Source: Bacillus sp. F19
Lineage (GTDB): Bacteria; Bacillota; Bacilli; Bacillales; Bacillaceae
Assembly: GCA_023823795.1 (NCBI GenBank)
Contig: CP085710.1
Coordinates: 2,568,001 to 2,632,000, forward strand
Direction: 5' to 3'
DNA: 64,000 nucleotides
This document shows positions 40,666-49,102 of this stretch, in pieces; the stretch's first letter is position 1, and every line of letters begins with the position of its first letter. The notes under the pieces were generated by a model. It was given only the letters and a program-made list of their open reading frames with translations. It was not told the origin of the DNA and made no database searches. The position numbers were made by a program, and so were the translations under genes.

Positions 40666-42609
40666 TCACCTCCCTTCAATTTTATTTAAAAATCTATATA
40701 ATATTAAACTTCGCATTAAAATTCTAAATTCATATTCAAAGATAAGCCTAGGTGTGTAGTCCATTTCAATTCTCTTAATGTATTTCGCCAATAGTTCGTT
40801 ATTTACAAAAGATGAAACTTTAGGATCTTTAAGTAGTTTGTAGAGTTCATCTATAAATGCTTTCCATGAGCTTATCATTCTATGAACTCCATCAGCCCCT
40901 TGTACTCCACGGGATCTCTGATTAAGTCTTATATCTTCTGGCAATAGTCCGTTAGTAGCTCTGCGGACAAGTGCCCGATCAAGTCCACTCTGGACGAATT
41001 GTTCATCTGGAACAGATAGACAAAATTGAACTACCCTTATATCGTTTGTAGGATCGCGCTCCCATAATGAATGTCTTAATGATAATTTGGTGCCGATAGT
41101 CCCATTTAAACCCCAAAAATGTAATTGTTTAAACTGATTATTTTTTATGTGATAAGCATCAGTCGTATTAGTTCCGCTTATATCGATTTCCTGCTCTTCC
41201 AGTTTTTCAAAAACTTTAGTTCGAGATGCAAATTCAGGATTTATCCAAATAGGAAAACTTTCTTGATTTTTCGAGTTAGAAAGCCTTGCAATTTCAGGAA
41301 ACGCTTTTCTACTTACAAATTTCATAATTCTTGATTTTTTCACACCTATATTTTTACTATATAGGTTCACTTCTTTATATAAGCTCGATAATTTGAATTG
41401 CCTTAACAAGCGGGCATAGTAATCTAAAGCTGGTCCAAAAGAAATTGTCCAATTGCCTCTTTGACCATTTAGAAGTAATCCAACTCCCTGACTACTTGCT
41501 TGCTCATAAATTCCTTTTAGCCAAAAAGAGTTTTCAAAAAATTTATAAGGCATCTCCAAAGTTTGCAGCCAATCATCGATTTCAGAATATGGATTAGTAT
41601 CCGAAAAGCTTAAATACTTATCATTAATGTTACCTACAAAGTTAACCGTCGATTCAATTAACGGTCTCTCATTAGCCACTCTATATCTATGTGTCCAATC
41701 AACAAAGTCATCCACTGGAACGTAACTAAATGTATGTAATCTTTTCTTTTTCTCTTTCAAAGCTTTAGCTGCAAAGCTAACAACGGAGCCAGAATCTAAC
41801 CCTCCGCTAAGGTGAGCACCGACACTTCGATGAGTCCGAAGTCTATCAATAACTGCTGTATTAAATACTTCTTTAAAAGCTTCTTCATATTCTCCATTAG
41901 ATTTCAATTTCAATTTAACCGAATAATCAAATTTAGAATATTGTCTCAGGTATAAACGTCCATTTTCGAGTTTAATAGTATGTGAAGGCGGCAATTGCTT
42001 AATATTGTCATAAACAGTCGTGTCGGTGGAAATGGAATCCGTTGTAACAGGTATTGCAATAAATTCAGCAAGCCACTGGTCATTCAGTTTTTTACTAATA
42101 TTAGAGATGGAGAAAAGAGGTTCAATAATTGTACTAAACGCAAATTTTGAACCGTCATTATAAAAATAAAGGGTTCTAGTACCAGAAAAGTCTCTTGCCC
42201 CGAAGAGCAATTGACGCTTTTCATCCCAGATCATAAAGGCAAAATCACCAACTAAATACTTGGGGGCTTCTTCTCCCCATTTTTCATATGCAAGCAATAT
42301 TAACTTGCTGTCGGTAATATCTTTTCTCAAAAATTTACCCACTGCTAATCTATCAAATAGTTCCATACGATTATCAATAATGGCATCTGCAGTAATTGCC
42401 ATTTTTAACTCATAATCATAGTAAGGCAGTACTTCGCCCACTGATTCAGGTGTGATCCATTGCGCGTGGCAGCCAAGAAACAAATTCTGAATAGTCCATG
42501 TCTGAACATCATCTGCGGGAAACTTTTGCAAAGTTTTCATTACATTCTTACATTCTTCAATTCTTATTGGTTCACCGTCAAAATGATAAACTCCAACTAT
42601 TGCACTCAT
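40666..42609 (-). CDS. Lasso peptide macrolactam synthetase C (asparagine synthetase-like)
   Basis: 647-aa enzyme that adenylates the Asp9 side chain of the core and closes the ring on the N-terminal amine. The N-terminal glutaminase-like domain starts MSAIVGVYHF and lacks the catalytic Cys2 of true asparagine synthetases. The C-terminal domain has the PP-loop HLSGGLDSGSVVSFAAK (about residue 260) and later LRHSLWERDPTNDIRVVQFCLSVP. This is typical of lasso C proteins. First gene of the lasso operon, with SinR-like boxes 40-85 nt upstream. Confidence 0.9.
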   Translation of the reverse strand: MSAIVGVYHFDGEPIRIEECKNVMKTLQKFPADDVQTWTIQNLFLGCHAQWITPESVGEVLPYYDYELKMAITADAIIDNRMELFDRLAVGKFLRKDITDSKLILLAYEKWGEEAPKYLVGDFAFMIWDEKRQLLFGARDFSGTRTLYFYNDGSKFAFSTIIEPLFSISNISKKLNDQWLAEFIAIPVTTDSISTDTTVYDNIKQLPPSHTIKLENGRLYLRQYSKFDYSVKLKLKSNGEYEEAFKEVFNTAVIDRLRTHRSVGAHLSGGLDSGSVVSFAAKALKEKKKRLHTFSYVPVDDFVDWTHRYRVANERPLIESTVNFVGNINDKYLSFSDTNPYSEIDDWLQTLEMPYKFFENSFWLKGIYEQASSQGVGLLLNGQRGNWTISFGPALDYYARLLRQFKLSSLYKEVNLYSKNIGVKKSRIMKFVSRKAFPEIARLSNSKNQESFPIWINPEFASRTKVFEKLEEQEIDISGTNTTDAYHIKNNQFKQLHFWGLNGTIGTKLSLRHSLWERDPTNDIRVVQFCLSVPDEQFVQSGLDRALVRRATNGLLPEDIRLNQRSRGVQGADGVHRMISSWKAFIDELYKLLKDPKVSSFVNNELLAKYIKRIEMDYTPRLIFEYEFRILMRSLILYRFLNKIEGR

Positions 42610-42647
42610 ATTTCCCTCTCCTACAGATCATTTCATTAGTTAAATAA

Positions 42648-42694
42648 CTTCTCATTAAAGAACGAATAAACTAATTGTATTCTATATTAAGAAC
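42648..42694 (-). promoter_or_regulatory. Two SinR-like inverted repeats upstream of the lasso operon
   Basis: CTTCTCATTAAAGAAC (42648-42663) contains a perfect AAAGAAC half-site and a 5/7 opposite half. ATTCTATATTAAGAAC (42679-42694) matches the palindrome GTTCTTTATAAAGAAC at 13 of 16 positions. They are 31 bp apart, about three helical turns. Both fit the SinR/SlrR half-site GTTCTYT in inverted arrangement. Regulation by SinR is inferred. Confidence 0.5.
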
Positions 42695-42780
42695 ATTACA
42701 TTACTTTTTTACTAAAAGCAATAACTTTATAGCTATTTATCTGGAATAAATTTCACCTTTTTATTACAGTAATATATAAA

Positions 42781-43845
42781 CTAATTAACAGAAACGGGCA
42801 TCGATTTTAAAACAACTATCTGTTTTTTGTTTTCTACCTCATATCCATTCGGATTATTGAGTTGCCAACGCCAAGAGTCAGAACACATTTCTTCAATTCC
42901 TTTTTTTGCAACCCAATCTAACTCCTTTTGTGCTTTTGTAGGATCCGCATAACTAATTCCGATATCTCCTGGTCTCCGGTCAATTATTTTGTATGGTATA
43001 TTCTTACCTATTACTTTTTCAAATGCGTGGATCATTTCCAACACACTATACCCTTTACCAGTCCCAAGATTATAGGCACTGACACCTACAGAGGATATTA
43101 CCTTTTCAAGTGCTTTTATATGACCAGCTGCAAGATCAACAACATGTATAAAATCTCTTATTCCTGTTCCATCATGGGTAGAATAATCATTGCCAAAAAC
43201 GTTCAGCTCTGTCCTCTTTCCTATCGCCACTTGTGTAATATAAGGAACTAAATTATTTGGAATACCATTTGGATCTTCCCCAATTAGACCACTAGGATGA
43301 GCCCCAACAGGATTAAAGTACCGCAGGAGTGTTATGCTCCATTTATTGTTTGACACATATATATCTCTTAATATCTCCTCAATCATCAATTTGGTTCTGC
43401 CATATGGATTGGTTGCTTCAAGTGGTAATTCCTCAATAAGCGGAACATGTTCTTGCGTACCGTAAACGGTTGCTGATGAACTGAATACAAGATTTCTTAC
43501 TCCGAATTTTTCCATCAATTCAAATAGAATAACAGAACCTGTTATATTGTTGTGATAATAATGCAGCGGCATTTCTACTGATTCTCCTACAGCTTTAAGC
43601 CCTGCGAAATGAATTACAGCTTCAATTTGATTTTCAATAAAAACAGATTGTAATGCAGCTCTGTCTAATAAATCTAAGTAATAAAATTTAAAATCTTTTC
43701 CAGTAATTTCTTTGATCCTGTTTAGTGAACTTTTATTTGAATTAGATAAATTATCAATAATAATAATGTCATATCCTGCGTTCAACAATTCAACACATGT
43801 ATGTGAGCCTATGTATCCTGCACCGCCTGTAACTAAGATTGCCAT
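42781..43845 (-). CDS. galE: UDP-glucose 4-epimerase
   Basis: Interconverts UDP-glucose and UDP-galactose (possibly also the N-acetyl forms), supplying precursors for the exopolysaccharide. The 354-aa protein has the NAD-binding start [21 protein letters not shown], the catalytic SSSATVYG and YGRTKLMIE (Ser/Tyr-x3-Lys), [18 protein letters not shown] and [13 protein letters not shown] place the start at ATG 43845 behind TTGGAG; an upstream in-frame extension to 43899 would cover the -10 box and part of the operator. It has a SinR-like control region, as matrix genes do. Confidence 0.93.
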   Translation of the reverse strand: MAILVTGGAGYIGSHTCVELLNAGYDIIIIDNLSNSNKSSLNRIKEITGKDFKFYYLDLLDRAALQSVFIENQIEAVIHFAGLKAVGESVEMPLHYYHNNITGSVILFELMEKFGVRNLVFSSSATVYGTQEHVPLIEELPLEATNPYGRTKLMIEEILRDIYVSNNKWSITLLRYFNPVGAHPSGLIGEDPNGIPNNLVPYITQVAIGKRTELNVFGNDYSTHDGTGIRDFIHVVDLAAGHIKALEKVISSVGVSAYNLGTGKGYSVLEMIHAFEKVIGKNIPYKIIDRRPGDIGISYADPTKAQKELDWVAKKGIEEMCSDSWRWQLNNPNGYEVENKKQIVVLKSMPVSVN

Positions 43846-43872
43846 TTCTACCAACTCCAAACTAATTAGTTT

Positions 43873-43897
43873 ATTATAAGAATTCTTAATAAAGAAC
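43873..43897 (-). promoter_or_regulatory. galE promoter -10 box with SinR-like operator
   Basis: TATAAT (43873-43878, minus strand) lies 27 nt upstream of the galE start. Directly upstream is ATTCTTAATAAAGAAC (43882-43897), which matches the palindrome GTTCTTTATAAAGAAC at 14 of 16 positions and contains a full AAAGAAC half-site. It would occupy the -10/-35 spacer, so binding would block the promoter. No good -35 box is visible. Confidence 0.55.
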
Positions 43898-43947
43898 ATT
43901 TTATGTTTAATTTTTATTAAATGAAAATAGGTCAGAAATACTATAAG

Positions 43948-43979
43948 TAAATTAAGTTCTTTATAAAGAACTTAATTTA
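43948..43979. promoter_or_regulatory. 32-bp perfect palindrome with consensus SinR operator core
   Basis: The centre, GTTCTTTATAAAGAAC (43956-43971), is two GTTCTYT half-sites in perfect inverted order. The symmetry extends to 32 bp without mismatch. It lies 103 nt upstream of the galE start and about 60 bp from the second SinR-like site. A SinR tetramer could bridge the two. It also could form a cruciform or RNA hairpin, but there is no gene end here that would need a terminator. Confidence 0.65.
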
Positions 43980-44440
43980 AATTATACGTTGTAACTTTTC
44001 TATATTCAACTTTATTAAATGAAAATTCTAAAAAATATATCTCTGTCTCAACCTAAAAGAAATTCCCTATTTGTAGGTCTATTTTTTTGTATTCTACTTT
44101 TCCTTAAATTTCATCAGGAGACTTAGCCTAGTAGCTAGAAATGCAAAATGTTTTAGCTATTATTAAGTTCTTGAAACCTTTTTATGTAAACTGTTAAACT
44201 CGGTACACACACTTTTCATTTAACGACCTCTAGTATTCTCCTCTTGTAACGGTAACTTCTGTCTTCCATAAAATGTGCCTAAGTGGTGAAAGGTATCTGT
44301 AACACCTTTCTACTCTTAATGTAGATCCTTGTTTTCGTAATATGAATTTAATAATTCTAAACATAGTTGTTTTGCTTAATCAAACCTTTTTATAGTACAT
44401 AATATATAGTATTTAATAGAAAGTTGTGTGATATTAGAAA
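43980..44440 (+). promoter_or_regulatory. Non-coding stretch upstream of the beta-helix gene
   Basis: No gene is visible. A sigma-A-like promoter, TTGTTT (44367-44372) and TATAGT (44391-44396) with an 18-base spacer, lies about 45 nt before the gene at 44441. A 7-bp inverted repeat (GAAAGGT 44288-44294, ACCTTTC 44304-44310) and CTAC/GTAG arms just after it could give a structured 5' region if transcription starts earlier. ACCTA...TAGGT followed by TATTTTTTT near 44050-44090 looks weakly like a terminator. Confidence 0.4.
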
Positions 44441-46978
44441 ATGAATATTGAAGATTTGGATAATGTTGATTTAACAACCGAGCCGTTATTTAATAATAGC
44501 GTTTTAAGTTACGACAGTAGTACTGCAAAATGGGTTTCAAAAAATGTAAGTAATTTTAGTTATCTGATTGAATTAGAAAGATGGGGAATAAAAAATGATG
44601 GTACTGAAGCTGTAAATACAACTAAAGGAATCAATGACGCTTTGAATTGGGCAGCAACAAATAGTTATGGAGAAGTAATGTTTCCTAAAGGGACCTATCT
44701 AATTGATGAAACTAACCCAATCTTAATCAAAAGCTTCATGACTTTGAACCTAAATGGATCAATGCTGAAAATACAAGACAATAGCTTAGAAAAATACGAT
44801 GTTGTTATTTTTGATAATGTAATATTCTCTCGTATCACTAATGGTGAAATTAAAGGGGACAGAGACACACATATATATTTAAAAGATGGTGTAGATTCCG
44901 ATACTCACGAAGGTGGGATAGGAATTAAAATATATAGAGATTGTAGATTTATTTCTGTAGATAATATAAATATATATAATTTCACGGGAGATGCAATTGT
45001 ATCTGGAGGGACATTCCCTTCACTTCCCTATTACCTTAGGCAATCAAGTGCTGAACTGGGTGCATATAGCATAAGTGATGGCTCTCCTATAACTGATTCA
45101 AAAAAAATAAGATTTACAACAAAAATTTTAATGAACGATCCAAATATTGTTAAGGCTGGCCATTGGGGCATATATGGTGGTGGTTACGGTAATTTAGGTA
45201 TCGATGTAAGTGCAGAATTTTATGATGTTATTTTTTATAAATCAGATGATACTTTTCATTCTGCTATTGAAAAAGTTCAATTTTTTGATGAAGTTCCTAA
45301 ACCAGATGGTGTTAGTTATGCTAGAGTAGTACTTTATCAAAATACCATTCCTTCCGATAGTAATAATAGTTTATGGGTAAGAGTTAACAGTCATCCTGAA
45401 AACATATTTTTGGAAAAATTAGATATACATCATTGTCGAAGACAAGGTATGAGTCTTGGTGGAAAGCATATTTATGTTAGAGACAATAAAATTCATCACA
45501 TTGGTGGAGATACTTTCAATATTGGAACTGACCCACAAGGTGGAATTGATATTGAAGATGGATATGATCTTAACCAACATTACTATATAGAACAGAATCA
45601 CTTTTATAATAATTGGGGTTATGACTTAGTCATTACAAATGGCAAGTATATGTATATCAATGGAAATCGTTTTAATAAAGTAGCTAAATATGTCTCTGTA
45701 GCAATAAATGCACCAACAGATAAGTCATTTTTCATCAACAATATTCTTCATCTATGTAAAGTAGTTATAGCTGGAGAAGTCATCGTTTCAGAAAATCATT
45801 TCTATGGAACAGCTTGTTCTTTTGGAAGCAACGATTCTATAAAAAGGTATGGAAGAAGTATAGAAATTAAAGACTCTGTTTTCCATAACTCTGTTTTAAC
45901 TATAGATCAAATAATTCCTTACACTATTAGAGTTGAAGGCTGTAAGTTTCTAAATGATTCTTCAAAAATAAGTACTTTTGGTTCACTTAATTCCACTCTA
46001 ATACTAAAATCGGAACCACAAATAATAATGAATTGTTCATTTGATGGGGATGATGTTAACTATACCATTTATAATTTAAACTCCCCTAAAGGAGGATGGA
46101 TCTTTGATACTTTAACTTTTAAAAATATTAATAAGCAATTCAGTTTCCCTCCGTCTTCAATTCGCAATTGCAAGTTTATGGATATTTCAACAATTGGAAT
46201 AAATACTTCAATTTTAAACAATGATTTTGATGTTGAATTTATTGATTGTTGGATAAAAAGTAAAGATCAAAATAATCCTTTATTCACACTTAATAATATG
46301 AAGACATTTAAGATGGTGAACTGTTATATTGAAAAGAAAGATAGCCCATTATTTATTTTTCAAAATATTAAAGACCAAGTAATAATTAGAAATAATACAT
46401 TTAAATATCCTTCATCTGTATTTAGCAACAGAGTCGTATTCAATATTAATTCTACTTTCTTAGGTAACGTTATATTAATTGAAAATAATATTATCAACTC
46501 ATCTTTAGATAAACCACTTCTTTTAAATGAAACTACAAATGATCCTAAAATCTTAATAGCAGGTAATATTTTGAATGGAATTAATTTAAAGCGTGGAAAG
46601 GAAAAATTAATAAATAATATAATAAATGGTGTACTTGATCCTTATTACCACATGGATTCAGAACCCACATCAGGATATTATGTTAAAGGAGATATAATTT
46701 ATAACACTAACCCAACCCCGGGTGGATATATCGGATGGATATGTACAACTTCTGGGTACGTTACAAAAAAAACATGGATACCCTCAACTAACTTTACAAA
46801 GGGAACATTAATTTACTTTAATGATCATATTTACCAAGCACAAAACGACGGCATTTCAGGTTCAACTCCTCCTTTTTTTTCGACTACCCCAGAACAACCA
46901 ATTATTGATAATAATTTAATATGGAAAGTAGCAGGAAACGAGTCAATATTTAAGAAATTTGGCTATATTGAAAACTAA
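44441..46978 (+). CDS. Right-handed beta-helix protein, tailspike/polysaccharide-lyase type
   Basis: 845-aa protein. The N-terminus has the pectate-lyase-3 pattern: WGIKNDGTEAVNTTKGINDALNWAATNSYGEVMFPKGTYLI (about 50-90). A long parallel beta-helix follows, with repeated I-x-x-N-x-F/I turns and Asn ladders (YIEQNHFYNNWGYDLVITNGKYMYINGNRF). A C-terminal part (about 745-840) carries two aromatic repeats, GYYVKGDIIYNTNP...GWICTTSG and FTKGTLIYFNDHIYQAQNDG. No signal peptide or anchor is visible. The fold is that of phage tailspikes and polysaccharide depolymerases. Between galE and the eps operon it may cut or modify exopolysaccharide. The ribosome site is weak. Confidence 0.7.
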   Translation: MNIEDLDNVDLTTEPLFNNSVLSYDSSTAKWVSKNVSNFSYLIELERWGIKNDGTEAVNTTKGINDALNWAATNSYGEVMFPKGTYLIDETNPILIKSFMTLNLNGSMLKIQDNSLEKYDVVIFDNVIFSRITNGEIKGDRDTHIYLKDGVDSDTHEGGIGIKIYRDCRFISVDNINIYNFTGDAIVSGGTFPSLPYYLRQSSAELGAYSISDGSPITDSKKIRFTTKILMNDPNIVKAGHWGIYGGGYGNLGIDVSAEFYDVIFYKSDDTFHSAIEKVQFFDEVPKPDGVSYARVVLYQNTIPSDSNNSLWVRVNSHPENIFLEKLDIHHCRRQGMSLGGKHIYVRDNKIHHIGGDTFNIGTDPQGGIDIEDGYDLNQHYYIEQNHFYNNWGYDLVITNGKYMYINGNRFNKVAKYVSVAINAPTDKSFFINNILHLCKVVIAGEVIVSENHFYGTACSFGSNDSIKRYGRSIEIKDSVFHNSVLTIDQIIPYTIRVEGCKFLNDSSKISTFGSLNSTLILKSEPQIIMNCSFDGDDVNYTIYNLNSPKGGWIFDTLTFKNINKQFSFPPSSIRNCKFMDISTIGINTSILNNDFDVEFIDCWIKSKDQNNPLFTLNNMKTFKMVNCYIEKKDSPLFIFQNIKDQVIIRNNTFKYPSSVFSNRVVFNINSTFLGNVILIENNIINSSLDKPLLLNETTNDPKILIAGNILNGINLKRGKEKLINNIINGVLDPYYHMDSEPTSGYYVKGDIIYNTNPTPGGYIGWICTTSGYVTKKTWIPSTNFTKGTLIYFNDHIYQAQNDGISGSTPPFFSTTPEQPIIDNNLIWKVAGNESIFKKFGYIEN

Positions 46979-47129
46979 CTTTACACCTCTAATTCTAATT
47001 CTAAAACAGAAATATATGCCGCCTTTCTCTTTGCAATGTTGCTGCTATATATTAATTTCATCCAAAAGATCATTATTATAGTCAAATGAAAATGTTCTAG
47101 TTTAACGGTACTCAAGCAGACGATTTGTT

Positions 47130-47173
47130 AAAAAACCTCTTGTAGAGATAATTTCCTCTACAAGAGGTTTTTT
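47130..47173. terminator. Strong bidirectional terminator at the end of the eps operon
   Basis: AAAAAACCTCTTGTAGAG and CTCTACAAGAGGTTTTTT form an uninterrupted 18-bp stem with an 8-base loop. It serves the beta-helix gene (stop 46978) on the plus strand and the aminotransferase gene (stop 47222) on the minus strand. Confidence 0.93.
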
Positions 47174-47221
47174 ATAAACTATTTATGGTAATATTGTAAA
47201 TAAATCCAAGAAACTAGAAGT

Positions 47222-48394
47222 TTAATTATATACCTCATTCTTCATAATTTTTCCTGAAGCTAGTAATTTAATTAAATCTATTATACGTTCTTGATCTTCA
47301 GCTGACATGCTAGAGCCAGAAGGAAGACATATTCCGCTATTAAACAGCTGTTCTGACACATTGTGCACACTACAGTGTGGATAATATCTTGTTTCTTTAA
47401 ATAAAGGCTGTAAATGAAGTGGTTTCCAAACATGTCTAGCTTCAATATTTTCTTTATCCAAAAACCGAATTACTTTTGTTGTATTCAAACCACTTAATCT
47501 CTCATCAATCGTTAGAGCTGTTAGCCAACGATTTGACATTGAATTTTCTAATTCAGGCATGAATTTTATTCCAGGAAGATTTGATAATTCACGAAAATAT
47601 TTATTATATATCTTTCTTCTACTACTTACTCGATCTTCTAGTACTTCAAGTTGAGCTCTTCCTATTCCGGCTAAAACGTTACTCATTCGATAGTTATAAC
47701 CAACTTCAGTATGTTGATAATACGGAGCCACATCTCTTGCTTGAGCAGCTAAAAATTTTGCTCTAATTAATGCATCCTCATCATCAGAAACAAGCATTCC
47801 TCCTCCTGAAGTGGTAATAATTTTGTTGCCGTTAAAAGAATATATACCAAATTTTCCAATAGTCCCACTCATTCTATTATTATAAGTAGAGCCGAGAGAC
47901 TCTGCAGCATCCTCAATTATTGGAACATCATACTCTTCGCACAATTTTTGAATTTCAAACATTTTAGCACTTTGACCATATAAATTTACCACTATTACTG
48001 CTTTTGGACGTCTGCCCTCATGTAATTCTTTTTTAAATGCTTTTTCTAAAGCTTGAGGAGACATGTTCCATGTATCAGGTTCAGAATCGATAAAAACAGG
48101 TATAGCACCTTGGTAGAGAATTGGATTAGCAGAAGCTATGAATGTCAGTGATGAACAGAATACAGTATCACCTTTTTTAACATCTAAAAGAATTAATGCT
48201 AAATGAATTGCAGCCGTACCAGAACTAACTGCAAGCGCTTTATTTACACCTAAAAATGAAGCTATCTCTTTTTCAAACATGTCAACATTTGGTCCAAGTG
48301 GAGCTATCCAATTTGAATTGAAAGCATCATTTATGTATTTTTCTTCTCTCCCTGACATATGAGGAGGAGATAAGAAAATTTTTTTGTTTTTCAT
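47222..48394 (-). CDS. DegT/DnrJ/EryC1-type sugar aminotransferase (EpsN/PglE-like)
   Basis: PLP-dependent aminotransferase of 390 aa that aminates a nucleotide-linked 4-keto sugar. ALAVSSGTAAIHLAL (cofactor phosphate site), VPIIEDAAESLGSTYNN (Asp binding the pyridine N) and FSFNGNKIIT-type YSFNGNKIITTSGGGML (the PLP lysine) are visible. With the EpsC dehydratase (63678) it should make a UDP-4-amino-4,6-dideoxy sugar for the EpsL-type transferase. ATG 48394 follows AAGGATG by 8 nt. Last gene of the eps operon. Confidence 0.87.
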   Translation of the reverse strand: MKNKKIFLSPPHMSGREEKYINDAFNSNWIAPLGPNVDMFEKEIASFLGVNKALAVSSGTAAIHLALILLDVKKGDTVFCSSLTFIASANPILYQGAIPVFIDSEPDTWNMSPQALEKAFKKELHEGRRPKAVIVVNLYGQSAKMFEIQKLCEEYDVPIIEDAAESLGSTYNNRMSGTIGKFGIYSFNGNKIITTSGGGMLVSDDEDALIRAKFLAAQARDVAPYYQHTEVGYNYRMSNVLAGIGRAQLEVLEDRVSSRRKIYNKYFRELSNLPGIKFMPELENSMSNRWLTALTIDERLSGLNTTKVIRFLDKENIEARHVWKPLHLQPLFKETRYYPHCSVHNVSEQLFNSGICLPSGSSMSAEDQERIIDLIKLLASGKIMKNEVYN

Positions 48395-48397
48395 CAA

Positions 48398-49102
48398 TTA
48401 CATCCTTTCAGCTTTTTTTAAAAAGAGATGTCTTAATATCGGCAGGTCTTCTAATTCTCTTAAACTTGTAACTTTATAATGAGCTGAATAATCTTCATTT
48501 AGATCCAACTTGAAATAAATCCCTTTTTCCCTCTCGACATGAACCGTGGTCCATCCTAATTTCTTTGCAGTTATAAAATCTTTTTTTTCATTATCTCCTA
48601 TATAAATACATTCGTTATGTGCAACTTGCAATTCATTGCATGCAACTTCATATGGAACCTTACTTGGTTTCCATTGCTCTCTACCTAAAGTATCAGTTAA
48701 GATTATTGTTTCAATAATCTGATTTAAGCCTAAAGCTGCCACTTTCTTACTTTGAGCTTCATAATAACCATCAGATATTAACCCTAGTTTTACTTTATTA
48801 TTCAATTTATCGAATAACCATTTGGTATCTTCACATAATTTAATAATAGGTGTATGTGATCTATATAGCTTAATCATTTGTTGAATAAATTTATCATCAT
48901 ACGTTACTTTTAAATAATCTAATGTTTTGTTAAAAACTAATTTATTTTCCCCTGATTCAAACAGATTAATAGCTATTTTGCTAAAACCCTCCACTTGAAA
49001 TTCATATTTTAACCAATTGTCAATGTGATTAAAACCGCTAAATACATAATCTTTTTCAAGATATAATGTATCATCCATATCAAAAACAATGGCTTTAATC
49101 AT
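48398..49102 (-). CDS. HAD-superfamily hydrolase
   Basis: Predicted phosphatase of 234 aa. HAD motif I is KAIVFDMDDTLYLEK, motif II VKLGLISDGY, and motifs III/IV are KPSKVPYEVACNEL and CIYIGDNEKKDFITAKKLGW. The cap type and length suit a small-molecule phosphatase. It overlaps the ATP-grasp gene by 8 nt and precedes the aminotransferase by 3 nt, so these act as a unit. Substrate unknown, perhaps a phosphorylated sugar or amino acid in polymer decoration. Confidence 0.83.
   Translation of the reverse strand: MIKAIVFDMDDTLYLEKDYVFSGFNHIDNWLKYEFQVEGFSKIAINLFESGENKLVFNKTLDYLKVTYDDKFIQQMIKLYRSHTPIIKLCEDTKWLFDKLNNKVKLGLISDGYYEAQSKKVAALGLNQIIETIILTDTLGREQWKPSKVPYEVACNELQVAHNECIYIGDNEKKDFITAKKLGWTTVHVEREKGIYFKLDLNEDYSAHYKVTSLRELEDLPILRHLFLKKAERM

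Noticed and set aside
36000-43000. Second copy of the same lasso cluster by duplication
   Set aside because: The two RiPP loci share families but their kinases, exporters and nucleotidyltransferases differ strongly. The precursor and protease types are different, so a recent duplication is excluded.
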